Shown here in pieces: positions 1 through 12,009 of a stretch of 64,000 nt of DNA. The notes beneath the pieces were generated by a model, which did not search any database, was not told where the DNA came from, and worked only from the letters and a program-made list of their open reading frames with translations. The stretch spans positions 2,480,001 through 2,544,000 of the forward strand of contig CM030709.1 of NCBI GenBank assembly GCA_017979445.1, given 5' to 3'. Numbering within the stretch: position 1 is the stretch's first letter; each line of letters opens with the position of its first letter. The DNA comes from Akebia trifoliata. Lineage: Eukaryota > Streptophyta > Magnoliopsida > Ranunculales > Lardizabalaceae. The position numbers and the translations under genes are program-made.

Positions 1-2654
1 AAATAGTATGTTACATTTATTAATGACTTCTCGCTGGACTTGGGTTATCTGATGTTTTCTCGTTCTGAGGTGCTTCCTATTTTTATCAATTTTCTTAAAA
101 TGATTCAAACTCAGTATAATATTTCTGTTAAATCTCTTCGGTTTGATAATGGGTGGGAATATATATATATCTGATGAGATTCGTTCCCATCTACATGAGC
201 ATGGTATGCTTCACTAGTTGACTTGTCCTTATACTCCTGAACAGAATAAGGTGGTGGAAAGTAAGAATCTTCACCTCATGAATATTGTTTAGTGTCTTCT
301 TTGAGGAATGCATATTTCTAAGACATATTGGAATATGGCAGTCTTCACTGCGATTTTTCTTATTAACCGCGTCCTGAGTCACACCTTAGAAGGACAAGTG
401 TCTCTTCATGTCCTTCAACCTGACAGTATACTTTTTCCCATTACACCTTGAGTCTTTAGGTGCATATGCTTTGTTCAGGACAGAACTCCTAACCGCACCA
501 AATTGGATAACAAAGCTATTCAGTGTGTTTTCTTGGATTACTCTTCTATGTCAAAAGGGTATCATTGTTATGATCCAATTTCTCACCGTGTAGTACTTTC
601 TTGATGTTATTTTGTTTGAAAATGTTTTCTACTTTAGTACCACATTTATTTTACAGGACTCGTTTTCTATAGTATTACTTTCTCTAGTTTTTTCTTTATC
701 TTTGTCGACACTTCAAGTCTACACTCGTCGCCCTTGCCTTCTTCTACCTTTTCCATCCTCTTCCTTTGGTTTAGGTATATCCTTTCCTACCTCTACACAT
801 ATACCTGACCTTATCCTTTCTATTTCTGACTCTCACTTGCCTATTGTCATTCGCAAAGATAAACGGGTGTGTGTGATTGATCATCTTATTACTCAGTTTG
901 TTTCTTATTAGGGTATTTTTTCCTCTTATCAGATTACCTTGTAACCACTGATTCTATTCCTGTTTCTTGGTCTGTATCAGAAGCTTTGCAAGACCCTCAG
1001 TGGATTAGAGCTATGACTACGGAGATAGATGTTTTGTAGAAAAATAATACCAGGATCTTATTACCCTTCCATTCGCGGAGCAATTGTTGGTTGTAAATGG
1101 GTTTTCACTGTGAAATATCTCACTGATGGGACCATTGATCAGTATAAGGCACGCTCCGTTACTAAGAGGTTTACACAGACTCTTAGAAAAGATTTTGGTG
1201 TCACGTTTGCTCCAGTTGCCAAACTTTCCACTTTTCGATTTCTTATCTCTTTAACATGTCACTCCTGGTCACTTTACCAAATTGATGTGAATAGCGCCTT
1301 TCTGAATGGTGATTTGACTGAGATAATTTATATGGACTCTCTTCTGGATTTCGTCTTCAGGAGGAGTATTCTAGGAAGGTATTTCACATTCTTAAATCTC
1401 TGTATGGCCTGAAACAGTCCCTGCGAGCCTAGTTTTAGTCTTTTTCTAAGATTATTTTATCTATGAAGTATTTTAGATGCTACTCAGATCATACCTGCTT
1501 TATTCGTCGAGGAGTGAATGATCATTGTACCATTGTCTTGGTTTATGTGGATGATATTATTGTGATTAGTGATGATGCACAATGGATTGACAAAGTTAAG
1601 ATGCTATTGAGTCGTGTTTTTGTGGTTAAGAACTTGGGTCCTCTCAAGTACTTCTTGGGATAAAAGTGGTCCGCTCTCGCCGTGATATTTCGCTATCTCA
1701 GTATAAATACACATTGGATCTTCTTCAGGACTCGGAGATGTTTGGTTGTTGTCCTGTTTTCTCCCCTATAGATCATAATTATCGTTTTCATGCTGACGCT
1801 GATAATCTTTTATCGGATCCTTTCTTATCAGAGACTTGTAGGTCGTCTGATTTATCTGACTAACACTAGAACGGACTTGTCCTTTGCAGTTAGTTTGGTC
1901 AGTCAGTTCACGCATACTCTGCATACTTCTCACCTTGATGCAGTTTATTGTATTCTTCGCTACCTGAAATCGTGTCCTGGTTTCGAGCTTTTCTACTCTT
2001 CCACTGCTCAATCGTATTTGTCATGTTTTACAGATGCTGATTATGCCGGTTCTTTTATAAATAGGAGATTTACCTCTAGCTGTTGTACTTTTTATGGTGA
2101 TAACCTTATCTCGTGGAAAAGGAAAAAAAAATTTTGGTTTCTCGTTCTTCTATTGAAGCTAGATATCGTGTTATGGCCCTTGGCACATGTGAGTTGATTT
2201 GGCTTCGGTCTTTGGGATTTTCTATTTTCGGTTCTTCTACTTTGTTCTGTGACAAGTCTGCTATTATGCTTGCTTCTGACTCAGTTCTTCACGAAAGATC
2301 TAAGCATATTGAGGTTGATGTTCACTTTCTCAGGGAGAAAGTTCGATTTGATGATCTTTAGACAGTTTTCATACCATCTTCAGATCAGCTTGTCGACGTG
2401 CTTACGAAGTCTGTTGGTCTTTCTATCACTAATTCTCACATTGTTAAATTGAGTTTAGTTGATATATTTGCCCCAGCTTGAGGGGGAGTATTAAAAATAA
2501 TTTAGTGTTATTTTAGTCCTACTTGTTTATTTATAGTTTTTTATTCTTTTATTTTTTGTAAGGGATTTTTTTATTTTTTAACTCTTTTATTATTATAAAT
2601 TCTTGCCAAGCTCTCAAATTGAGACTTGACAATTCTTCTTCTCAATTCTTTTCA
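1..2654 (+). mobile_element. Ty1/copia LTR retrotransposon, 3' part, decayed
   Basis: Degenerate pol of a copia-type retrotransposon, running off the left edge. In order I see integrase-like remnants (about 20-600, including a 'TPEQN' segment near 232-246), a reverse transcriptase block (about 1029-1663, with 'KWVFTVKY', 'QIDVNSAFLNG' and the 'YVDD' active-site motif near 1546), and an RNase H region (about 1790-2360, with 'LVGRLIYLTNTRTDLSFAV' and 'SWKRKKK'). The frame is broken by many stops and shifts, so it cannot encode a working polyprotein. A polypurine tract AGGGGGAG (2481-2488) precedes a putative short 3' LTR of about 166 bp, 2489-2654, whose ends (TA...CA) are approximate. The element has the same orientation as the PXN exons that begin 415 bp downstream, so it most likely sits in a PXN intron. 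Domain order is seen directly; intronic placement is inferred because the upstream PXN exons are outside the window. Confidence 0.88.
2489..2654 (+). repeat. Putative 3' LTR of the copia element
   Basis: It begins directly after the purine tract at 2481-2488 and ends at a CA near 2654. It is AT-rich with no coding content. The 5' LTR lies outside the window, so ends and age cannot be judged from LTR comparison. Confidence 0.5.
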
Positions 2655-3069
2655 TCGGACCCACTGTTTACTGCATTCCACCTAAACATCTCGTTTGTCG
2701 ATCAATAAGTTGGATGATCGTATTTTTAAGAATCCAACCTGAAGACTTCTCCCAAACTATTCAAAAAGTTATCCTCAGCTATTGAGAAGAATGTGATAGA
2801 TCAAATAGTTATGGTCATCCTGTTAGATTGATGTTTGGCCCAAGAGCCCCCTTGATGGGATCCATCAGTAGTTTTCTCTTTTATAAACTATAATTGTACT
2901 CTTGAACTATAGATTTGATTTCCCTTAATGACATTCATTTTGAAGGCTTGATTGCCTCAAATATCTCTCTCTTAAGAGTAAAAATGGTTATAAGGCTTCT
3001 TTCTTGCTTGATTATCTTGAATGAAGTGAATTAATGTTGTATGTATGATTGACATTTTTCTTTATGTAG
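2655..3069 (+). other. PXN intron remainder between LTR and first visible exon
   Basis: No coding exon of the carrier and no repeat I can name. It ends in the acceptor TGTAG at 3065-3069. Confidence 0.5.
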
Positions 3070-6000
3070 GTGTGTGAATGTGCTGTTGACTAATCCTATA
3101 TGGGTGGTTGTTACACGTATGCAGGTAAGGAACTGGTTGAGATTCACTACTATTAATGGTCTAAAACTCCAGCCATTCAATTATGAGTTGAACATCCACG
3201 AAGTAATGAGAAAGCAAGCTGGTTTATAGATTATTGTACTCAAAACTTCAGATTCACGGATTTTTAGAATTTCATAGAGACTTTGTAATGGGAGTCGTGA
3301 CAAACTTAGTTGTTGCAGAGCTCCAAGTTAATTAATGAGTTTTAAATATGGTTGGTGATTTAATAACTGCTTTACTGCCATGGTAATCAAATATGATTGG
3401 AATCCAAGCTAGGAGCTTGGTTTCTTCCGAGCAGAATTACGTCATTCTTCTTAATTTGAGATTGCCTCTTGGGTTGGGCCATATTTAGTGGTAATTACCA
3501 ATGTTGTCTTGGGTTACAAAGTAGTAACTTTGCAAGGCAAATTGATTTAATTCCAGAGTATCCACCCAGAGGAAAAAGGTTTTACGAAGTAATCACTTTA
3601 TCTTTCTGTGTCAGCTTAGCAATAAACGAAAAGATGGGATTTTTGTTTTTTGTTTTATCTTTTATTTATTTATTTATTAATCTGAGGCATTGGTTTTCTT
3701 CTTTGACTTAGTTTCCATTCTTGATGCATGTTTCTACTATCCAGACGCATTCAAAGGCATCTAAAAAATCTACTACTAGTGATAGTCCATCAATTACTCC
3801 AGATGAAGCAATTCAGATTACTGCAATTGAGCCACCTCCCTTTGGAACTAACCATGCGGTACGTACCAACTTATGCCTTTTTGTTGGTTTCTATATAACC
3901 GGTCATGTCATGAGGAGTTCATGGCCTTCCATGGAATCCTTAGAACATTCTTTTTTCAAGCATTTATTAGGATAAATGAGCTTCAGAGAATTAGATGCCA
4001 ACATTTGGTTTGCTTCTACCAGGAGATTGTGTGTGTGCCTATAATTAGTGAAATATGTACAATTTTTAGTTGTTAATTTGTGATCTCCATATCATATTAG
4101 TTTGCTTTCAGACATTTCTCCTGCTCAATAGAGAGATTGTGGAGAGCTACTCAAGTTTTATCCGAAATCCTTGCCAGATGACCTATGTTGGAACTAAATT
4201 CGTATGGGTATGACTCAAAACAAGATATTTGAGCGGAAGCATGCACGATCCTTTCTGTTATGCTGATTTCTGATTTATTCAGATGGTTTTTGAGCATACA
4301 GATTCAATTCCCAATTTTTGATTGTTTTAATAAGCAGTGAGTTGAATCAACTAAGAAGCCTGAAAGACAAAGTAATAATATTTGCCACATTTCTATGATG
4401 ATCTTGAAAGATATGTTATCTATATAATCTGTTTTTATTTTTATTTTTATGATAGGTATATCTATATAATCTTATTTCACGTAGGTATACATTAAAGAAT
4501 GAATCTGAACAATATTTAATTTATTTGGTTGGATATATTTCTAGAAAATGGAAATGATATAAACGTGTTTTGCTGACATTGCACTCAGAAACGTAGCCTT
4601 CATAGACTGGTATATGTCATCATCAATGTCAAATCCTTATCTAAAACATTTGGTGTCAGCTGAATGAATCCTGTTAATGTTTGTCTAAAGGCTGTTGACA
4701 AATGCACCAATTAATATTAGTAAAATGCATGATTCTCTGCTTCTCCGAATGTGTATCTATTTATAGTTGAAATCTTCACTTTCCAATGGTTCCCTTCAAA
4801 TTTCTGCTGTATGGGTTATCAATTACCTGGATCTTTGAACCAGGAACCTTTACTGTGTACAGGTCCAAGAAGTCTACGGCGAAGCTGGAGTCTGGGGTTT
4901 CTGGAAGGGAGTATTCCCGACACTTATCATGGTCAGTGACAATTAACTTTTACAGGCCCTAAGTAAGTGAGATTTACTGAATTACTCTTCTTGCTCACAG
5001 GTTAGCAATCCTTCTATACAATTCATGCTTTATGAGACCTTGTTGAAGAAGCTGAAGGCGAGACGTGCCTTGAGTAATAAAGGAAACAATGGGGTCACTG
5101 CTTTGGAGGTAGGCTTTTCTCTAATCTAATATCCTTACTATATCACCTATTTAAACAGTTTTACTGCCCGACATAACATTTCAATGTTCTCACATTGCCG
5201 TGATAGGTTTTTCTTCTTGGAGCTGTGGCCAAACTTGGAGCTACCATTGTGACTTATCCCCTTCTTGTTGTTAAGGTAACTAACATCAACTTGTAAAACT
5301 ATGGTTCAATAGTTTGTCATATCAATGCAAAACTTGAGAGTAGGTTGACTAGATCAAACTTTCGATTCATCTCTCCTGAAGCTTGATTTGAATTTAAGAT
5401 ACGAGGCTTCAAACACACTTGAGTCAAATCTGGTGTATTGCAATTCCAAGTCTAACTGCCATGAAGCTAAATTTGAATTGACAATTGATGCTCCATTGAC
5501 CCGTCAAGTTGACTTAAAAGTTCGACATACATGATACTACTCAAGTTACTTGATTTTCTTTTACTAAAGTTAATGGGTAGATTGAAGGTTAGACACAAGT
5601 GCACAACATTTTTTGTCTCTAAACTTTTACATGACTTGAAGATTGAAGAAATCTCTTGTTCAACCTCCCTTTCAATAACTCTTTTTAACTTCTCTTGATT
5701 TTAAATATTCAGAAGTTTTCTTGTTTTTGAAGACTTCAAAGTTCAAACCACTGATATCTTGGTTACAACTATTTCTATTCCATCTGACAGCACACTGAAA
5801 TCCTGATTTAATTGTAAATTGTCCATTCCAAGTTGTTTTGTTTGTGGGCATGTGCTTCTGTTTGTTTTTTGTGCTTGGGTTTTCTTTTATCCAGTTTGTT
5901 AGTGTATCTTTTTTGGTTTCTTAATCATTCATTCTATTGCTTCTGCAGTCAAGGCTTCAAGCAAAACAAGCAAGTGGTGGAGACAAAAGGCTTCTCTATA

Positions 6001-6640
6001 AAGGTTTGAAAAGCTTAGTGATCCTTATCATGTAAAAACCTGTGCTAAATGCTCTTAACTTGGTCAAACTAAATTTATCTAAGAATAATGATTTTCTGAC
6101 TCCCCTCCCTGACATATGCTCCCTGATATGGCATGGGCTAGAACCATAGATGTTTTTCCTCGGGATACACAACTGCACATATTCATGGGGATATACAGTT
6201 GTGCATCCTGAAGAAAAGTCTATGGTTCTAGCCCATGCCACGTCAGAGAGCGTATGGGGGTGTATGTCAGAGGAGCGTCAGAAAATCATGACTCTTTATG
6301 TAAATATGTGGTGAAAACTATCATCACAAGTTTACCCCCAACTGTTAAAAAGTCTGCTTGACCCTCAATCTTAATACACCACTAGATACATTGATATTGT
6401 TTGGTGTTGTGTTGTATTGTGATGAAAGATTGATCTGATGCAGGTACACATGATGCGATCATGAAGATGATCCGCTACGAAGGGCTCTCTGGATTTTACA
6501 AAGGAATGAGCACAAAAATCGTGCAGAGCGTGCTTGCTGCGGCTGTCTTGTTTATGGTCAAGGAAGAACTTGTCAAGGGGGTTCGCTCACTGGTGACTAA
6601 GGATGTTGGCCTGATAAAAAAGGCAAGAAAGCCACCTTGA
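3070..6640 (+). CDS. PXN: Peroxisomal NAD carrier, mitochondrial carrier family (last seven coding exons)
   Basis: Coding exons with GT-AG borders: 3070-3124, 3745-3858, 4863-4931, 5001-5108, 5207-5275, 5949-6003 and 6444-6640 (TGA at 6638-6640). Together they give 221 residues, about the last two thirds of a family member of roughly 330 residues; the 5' exons lie left of the window. Carrier signatures are visible: 'TNPIWVVVTRMQ' (end of the second repeat's first helix) and 'TYPLLVVKSRLQ' (third repeat), plus 'GFYKGMSTKIVQS' and 'FMVKEELVKG' at the C terminus. Family members move NAD+, NADH or AMP and CoA-type nucleotides across the peroxisomal membrane and support fatty-acid beta-oxidation. 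Phases match at every junction and the frame is open, so this half looks functional. The last intron carries a Mutator-type MITE (6083-6294); a decayed copia element lies upstream. Identity to PXN rather than another carrier rests on the characteristic 'THSKASKKSTTSDSP' linker and 'EPPPFGT', recalled from the Arabidopsis protein. Confidence 0.9.
6083..6294. mobile_element. Mutator-type MITE (foldback) in last PXN intron
   Basis: A 212-bp inverted repeat. Ends are GAATAATGATTTTCTGAC on the left and, read inward from the right, GAGTCATGATTTTCTGAC. The flanks TTTATCTAA (6074-6082) and TTTATGTAA (6295-6303) look like a 9-bp target duplication with one mismatch. The arms contain TATGGCATGGGCTAGAACCA and the loop carries the core CATAGAT...CCTCGGGATACACA shared by many elements in this window. 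Confidence 0.85.
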
Positions 6641-7494
6641 CATAAGCTCCATTCTTTTTTCCTCTTATCCTTTGATTTGAATCATAAATTTTCTTTGACA
6701 ATTTAAGTAAGCCATTGTCTGGCCAAAGTGGTGGTATGTTTGAAATAAAATACCCATGAAGACAAGGTGGTGTTTCAGAAATTAAAGGGAACAAAGACAA
6801 TGTGATCTGCTTCGAAATAACATATTGAAGATTGTACTCTTACACTGACTCGAATATTGTGTTTGATTTGATTAGTTTTTGTTGATTGTCCACTCAGATT
6901 TGAATTGTAAAATGTCTAATTGATTGTAAATCATGGCTTGGGGTATTGCTTCTGTTCCAAAGTTTCTCACAGGTGCTATGAAATTGGTTGATCTCCAAGT
7001 CTGTCAGGAAGAATTTTACTTGATCCACCATGTTAATCATGTTTTTTTCCCCTTAAAGAGGTCGGCAAATAAATTGATATTTGAGTAAGATTAGCAATGC
7101 TATACTTCATTTTTATGTGAACTTGATGCGCTTTGAACACATATTTCAAAACCCTGGGCATCTCTAATTCTCACCCAGAGTAAGAGATTTTAAGATGTTC
7201 AAAATCAATTTATTTTGATCGTTATAGTTCATAAGTTTTATTTGAAAAATGGCTTAAAGAAGCCTTAATCCTAAACGTTAAGATTTGAGTCCCTTTTTAT
7301 TTTCTCAGTGATCACTGAGATGTCTTTTTTGGACAACTATTGCTACACCCTTGACAAATAAATATAAATGAAACCTAAATATTTTTCTCTCTTTAATCTT
7401 TTTCTTCTTGTGTTTTCTATGAACAAGAAGAAATATTTTTGCAAGATAGTCAATCCAAGATTTCATATAATCCTTGATCGATTAATTGAATGAC

Positions 7495-8240
7495 ACCTAG
7501 TGTGTGTTTAGTAACACTTTTGAAGTCAAAATGGAAGTGGTTCACCTTTAAAATTCAGATTTTAGAAGTTTTATTTCTGTTTGTTTTACTTCAACTTTTA
7601 GACTCAAGAATCAAAATTTAGAAGTTTTGAACTAATGATGGAGAGATGCAGGATGAAACTTCTGAAATCTGAATTTTTTTATTTTTAAAATATCCTCCTC
7701 AAAATCCTAATTTCTATCACTTATCATTTTTTTACACGAACCTTAAATCCTTATTTTTAACTTTTCTACTTCTCATTCTTCTACAATTGTGTTGTCAAAG
7801 TCTCTTCCCTTTCTCTCGTTTCATATTTAAAAACCTTATATTTATATACGAACTCTAAAATCCTATATTTTTCAACTAAAAAATAAATGATTATTTATTG
7901 TTGGAGTGTTATCTTGTTGGATATAATTTCTCAAGTATGAATTCAAATTAAAAACAATACTTTTGGGATGTTTGATGTATTAGAAATCGAAATTAAATAT
8001 GTGGATGGTTTTATTATACATAACATGTTATGTTTTTCGATTAACAATTTATTAGAATTATAAACGGGTATTATTGTCAAAATGACCATTATGTTTTAAA
8101 ATTCTATTTGTAATCAAAAGCTTTTAAAAATGATAAATAAACAATTTTTCTAAAATAAGATTTTAGATTTCAGATTCCAAATTTCAGAAAATAGACTTCA
8201 AACTCCAAACTTCAGAAGTGTTACCAAACATACCCCTAAT
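7495..8240. mobile_element. hAT-like MITE with GTTTGGTAACAC ends
   Basis: The left end (CTAGTGTGTGTTTAGTAACA) and the right end read inward (TAGGGGTATGTTTGGTAACA) are inverted copies, followed by matching TTGAAG-type sequence. The interior is AT-rich with repeated AATTTTAGAAGTTTT-like motifs in both arms. No transposase. No clear 8-bp duplication was found, so the hAT assignment rests on the end sequence alone. Confidence 0.55.
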
Positions 8241-8307
8241 GTAAAAAAATCATCTTGGAAGTGAATATTTTTTAGAGAGAAAGAAAGGTAATTATTACTA
8301 GATTAAT

Positions 8308-8463
8308 GATAAAATGATGAGCTAAGACACGGTCTGTACGTGGCAAGTGCACAAAGTCGTAGATCTTTTTTCTTGTGTATCTTGATGTAAAAGATCTATG
8401 GTTATGTGCACTTTCCACGTCAATCACATACATATCATGTACATTTTAGCACATCATTTTATC
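8308..8463. mobile_element. Core-type foldback MITE upstream of RPL4
   Basis: Ends are GATAAAATGATGAGCTAA and, inward from the right, GATAAAATGATGTGCTAA. The arms hold ACGTGGCAAGTGCAC and the centre holds GTAGATC...TTGTGTATC...GATCTATGG, the variant core of the window-wide family. No convincing target duplication is visible. Confidence 0.7.
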
Positions 8464-8482
8464 ATGATTTTTATCATTAGAA

Positions 8483-8692
8483 AAAATTACTAAAAGAAGG
8501 TTAAATATTTTAAAAAAAGAAAAAATCAAATTTTTTCAAAAATGACATAAAACGAATTAAGTCGTTGAACAGTCCATTGTTTTAATAACTCGTAGTCGTA
8601 CGACTGTCTAACGACTTAATTCATTTTTTGATAAATTTTGAAAAAATAAATTCTTTTTCATAAATATTTTACCCTCTTTTAATAAGTTACCC
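8483..8692. repeat. AT-rich inverted repeat
   Basis: AATTACTAAAAGAAGGTTAA on the left pairs with the reverse complement of the sequence around 8665-8692. The inner arms share GAATTAAGTCGTT and ACAGTC. It directly follows the foldback at 8308-8463 and may be an independent MITE. Confidence 0.45.
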
Positions 8693-9052
8693 TTACTATT
8701 ATTACCATTATTCAAAAAAACCATCTTGAATCCCTTTCTTTCATCTTATTATTATTATTATTAGCATTAGCGCGGGAATATAATAATTTGTTAATTTAAT
8801 ATAAACAATTGGACCCCTCAAGTGGCAAAACTTGTATCAGATTTCAAAACATTAACAAGAGCATATAATGCGCACAAATGCTAAGATGCGCAGTGATTGC
8901 GTGAACACCTACTCTATTTGGATTTTTTGGAGTTGAATGCGCACTTCGCGCACTTTAGTAAATCGTATCCTTTCTTCTAAAATCACTCTCCTTCTGGATA
9001 ACGCTGCGGACCTCTTCGTCTGTGCTACAACTTCAAAAACAAAACTTCAACA

Positions 9053-12009
9053 ATGGCGATTTTCGCAACCTCTCCTTCAATCTCCTTCTTCTCCTCCTCC
9101 ATTTTCATCTGTTCTCCTCACCAAAACCCCAAACTCATCTCATCCTTGAAATCCAATTCTCTCAAAACCCTAAAACCCTTCTCACATTCTCGAACCCTAA
9201 ACCCTAATTCCCCTAAAATCTTCATACGTTCAGAGCTCGCAACTCTCCCAATCCTCTCCTTCGATGGAGAGAAAATCGGCGAAACGTATCTCGACCTCAA
9301 ATCAGCTCCACCAGAAACAGCACGAGCAGTCGTCCATAGAGGGATCATAACAGACCAACAAAACAAGAGAAGAGGAACAGCTTCAACCCTAACGAGAGGA
9401 GAAGTTCGAGGAGGGGGTAGGAAACCCTACCCTCAGAAGAAAACTGGTCGAGCGAGGCGTGGATCGCAACGAACGCCGCTTCGACCCGGTGGAGGAGTAA
9501 TTTTTGGTCCAAAACCGAAAGATTGGAGCATAAAGATCAATAAGAAGGAGAAGAGATTGGCGATTTCGACGGCATTGTCGAGTGCTGCTGTGAATACGAT
9601 CGTTGTGGAGGATTTCTCTGAAAAATTCGATAAACCGAAGACGAGTGAGTTCATCGAAGTGATGAAGAGGTGGGGTATCGATCCGAAGGAGAAATCGATG
9701 TTTTTGTTGACAGAGGTTCCGGATAATGTTAGGTTGTCGAGTAGGAATATTGGAACCCTAAGAATGTTGACACCGAGGACTTTGAATTTGTTCGATATAT
9801 TGAATTCGGATAAGGTGGTGATGACTCAGCCAGCCGTAGATTATCTGAACAGAATGTATGGGATTGATTATGAAGGAGAAACAGAAGATGAAGAGGAGGA
9901 ACAAGAAGAGGAAGTAGTGGATGAAGGTTAGTTCATTAGTTTCTTGTCAAATATATCTGTTTATTTTCCTTTAAATTGTAGTATTTTTTATTTTATTTTA
10001 TTTATATATATTTGGTTAATGATTTGTTAGGGATTTTGGTATTTCTTTCTGGTTACTTGAGAATTGAGATTCAATCATTCTTCCGAGTTGCATAATATTT
10101 AGTCATATTATCATATCTTTGTGTTTATGCAAAATTGATCGTTATTGTCGTCATCTTGGGCCTTGTGCGAAGTATTTTGAGGTTGGTAATATGAATCCTA
10201 TTTTTCTATTCAATGCTATTTGTTCTGTCTCGGCATGGGTCATCGAATATTTTCTTAATGCCTCAATCCACTTTGTTTATGGCCTTATTCCCGTATTTCA
10301 TAACCCTCAACTTGCACACGAGTAACCCTCACAAATAGTGTCATTGGTTTTCATTGTGCATGGCCAAACCTTCTCAATTGATTTTTGATTCGTTTATCTC
10401 ATAACAGTACCATTTATAAGGAATCTTTCTATATGTAAATTTGTAAAATACATGCTTTGGTTTGCGAGTGGCTAGTGAAAAACGTCTTGCTCACCGTGTT
10501 AGGGTTTAAAAACACTGAGCTGTAAATAGTAAAATCTGCGTATTAAACTTCGCTATTGCGGCAAATTTTTAAGTAAGGGTAGGGGAGGTGAAGGAGTTCC
10601 TTTTTCTGTCTTTTTTTTAAGGAGATATTTGACCACTCGGACTCCCCTCACCTCCGCCGTGCCCAGGCAGTTGTGTTAGGGATCATGCTCTACCTCTGCC
10701 CGGGCTTCCCTTTTAAAAAAAAAAAAAAAGTGTAAAAGATTTTATTAATTGAAAGAAAAGGAGGCTGAGGAGGTTTCATACTAGGAAAAGAGAAGAAAGA
10801 AAAAAAACAACAATACAATAAGCAGAACAACCCCCCCACAAATACTAAGTATCACATGGAATCCCATCTGAAAACAAAGTCCTGGAATGAAACTCCCACA
10901 AAGTCCTTTTGCTCAATTTCGACCAAAAATTCAGAAGGCCCAAAATCTCCATAATCACTGATTGGGATGTACTTTCTTTGCTTTGGAACACCATGTTGTT
11001 TCTCTTTTATATTTAATAAATATTTATCTTTTGTTATTGAAATCCTTTTTTACTTAAAAATAAACTAGTGCTGTAAATGAGATGATTTGGGCATATTTTC
11101 TAGGTACTATACCTTTAACCCCCCCCCCCCCTAAAAAAAATAAAAATAAAATAAAATAAAATAATAATAAAATAATATAATATAATAAAATAAAATGTAA
11201 ATTCATGTATTAAATTCGAATGATGCATACATTTGCTAACTTGGGTCAGTCATCAAATAGTGGCTTTCCTGATCCCATCAATGTAAGGTTTATGTTGATT
11301 TTACACAAGTGAAAGAAGCCTGCCTTTTAAAGGGGATGCTGAAAATATGATGGTTTGGGCATGTGCAATTGGACCAATAGTTGGACTGTTTAGACTTGCT
11401 CCTTGAGGCAAGTTGGAGCCTTTACTAAGGTGATAGGAGTGCTGAAAATGATGTGGATGAATAATAGGCTGATATTCACTTTGACGGGAAAGTTTGGCAC
11501 CTTCGATGTCTGCTCTTTGCCACATTGGGCATAGTAATAATAGATATGAAGTCAAGCCTTGACTGAAGATATGGCTTAAAGATAAGAGTCGTGATATTCT
11601 GACGCCCCCTCTGACATATGCCCCCATCACAGAACCATAGATCATTTGCCTCGGGATACACAAGAAAAAGATTTATGGTTCTGCATATTCCGATGCAAAT
11701 GATCTACCATTCTGCGATGGGGGCGTATGTCAGAAAATCATTATTCTTAAAGATAATCCAAATTTTACACTAATCAGATCATCCTCACCAACTAAGGAAT
11801 GCAATTTTACGCTCTTCTCTCCTCCATCTGTGTTATGTAAGCATGCCATATCAGTAGACTTAGTGTATCTCTCTAGATTAGATTAGAAAAATGTTTTATG
11901 CTGAAAGTCATAAATCTGTGAATCTGATAGATTTTTCTTGTCTCTCGTTTTCTGGCTGATTGCAGATGTAGTAGCCGAGGCCGACGATGGTTCTGACACA
12001 GTGGAGTGA
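9053..12009 (+). CDS. RPL4: Plastid ribosomal protein uL4c (L4), nuclear-encoded
   Basis: Exon 1 9053-9926, exon 2 11966-12009, intron 9927-11965 (GT at 9927, AG at 11964-11965). The product is 305 residues. Residues 1 to about 60 are Ser/Pro/Asn-rich with few acids, typical of a chloroplast transit peptide. The uL4 domain follows: 'LPILSFDGEKIGETYLDL', the conserved Arg-rich loop 'RGEVRGGGRKPYPQKKTGRA' (about residues 122-141), which lines the exit tunnel, then 'RPGGGVIFGPKPKDW' and 'MLTPRTLNLFDIL'. The C-terminal tail is strongly acidic (Glu/Asp runs). The tiny exon 2 adds a further acidic end after splitting a codon (G|AT); without splicing the protein stops one residue after the junction. 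L4 binds 23S rRNA and helps assemble the plastid 50S subunit. The start is the first ATG in frame and gives a full transit peptide. Confidence 0.95.
9163..9207 (+). promoter_or_regulatory. Telo-box-like AACCCTAA cluster in the RPL4 transit-peptide region
   Basis: Several AAACCCTAA-type units lie at about 9165-9179 and 9193-9207, inside the coding sequence just downstream of the ATG. Telo-boxes are common in plant ribosomal-protein and translation genes; a role here is inference. Confidence 0.4.
10719..11010 (-). mobile_element. LINE (L1-type) 3' end fragment in RPL4 intron
   Basis: Non-coding and terminal coding sequence matching, base for base over long stretches, the LINE tail at 14668-15240 (shared GGAGGCTGA, TCGACCAAA, CTCAAAATCTCCAT-type, GGGA.GTACTTTC.TTGC.TTG segments). 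Orientation is minus. Too decayed to encode protein. A 10-bp C run lies just downstream at 11120-11130. Confidence 0.65.
11596..11746. mobile_element. Mutator-type MITE in RPL4 intron
   Basis: A 151-bp element with ends GAGTCGTGATATTCTGAC and, inward from the right, GAATAATGATTTTCTGAC. It is flanked by a perfect 10-bp direct repeat TTAAAGATAA (11586-11595 and 11747-11756). The core CATAGATCATTTGCCTCGG and ATACACAAG sits off-centre, and the right arm is partly rearranged (a second TGCAAATGATCTACC). Confidence 0.9.

Larger units (their letters stand above)
6641..8900. other. Intergenic region PXN to RPL4
   Basis: Contains the PXN 3' flank (about 6641-6900), a long hAT-like MITE (7495-8240), a core-type foldback (8308-8463) and a further AT-rich hairpin (8483-8692). 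No coding sequence recognised. Confidence 0.6.

Noticed and set aside
11301..11663. 120-codon minus frame in the RPL4 intron
   Set aside because: It spans a MITE end and unique intron sequence with no family match.
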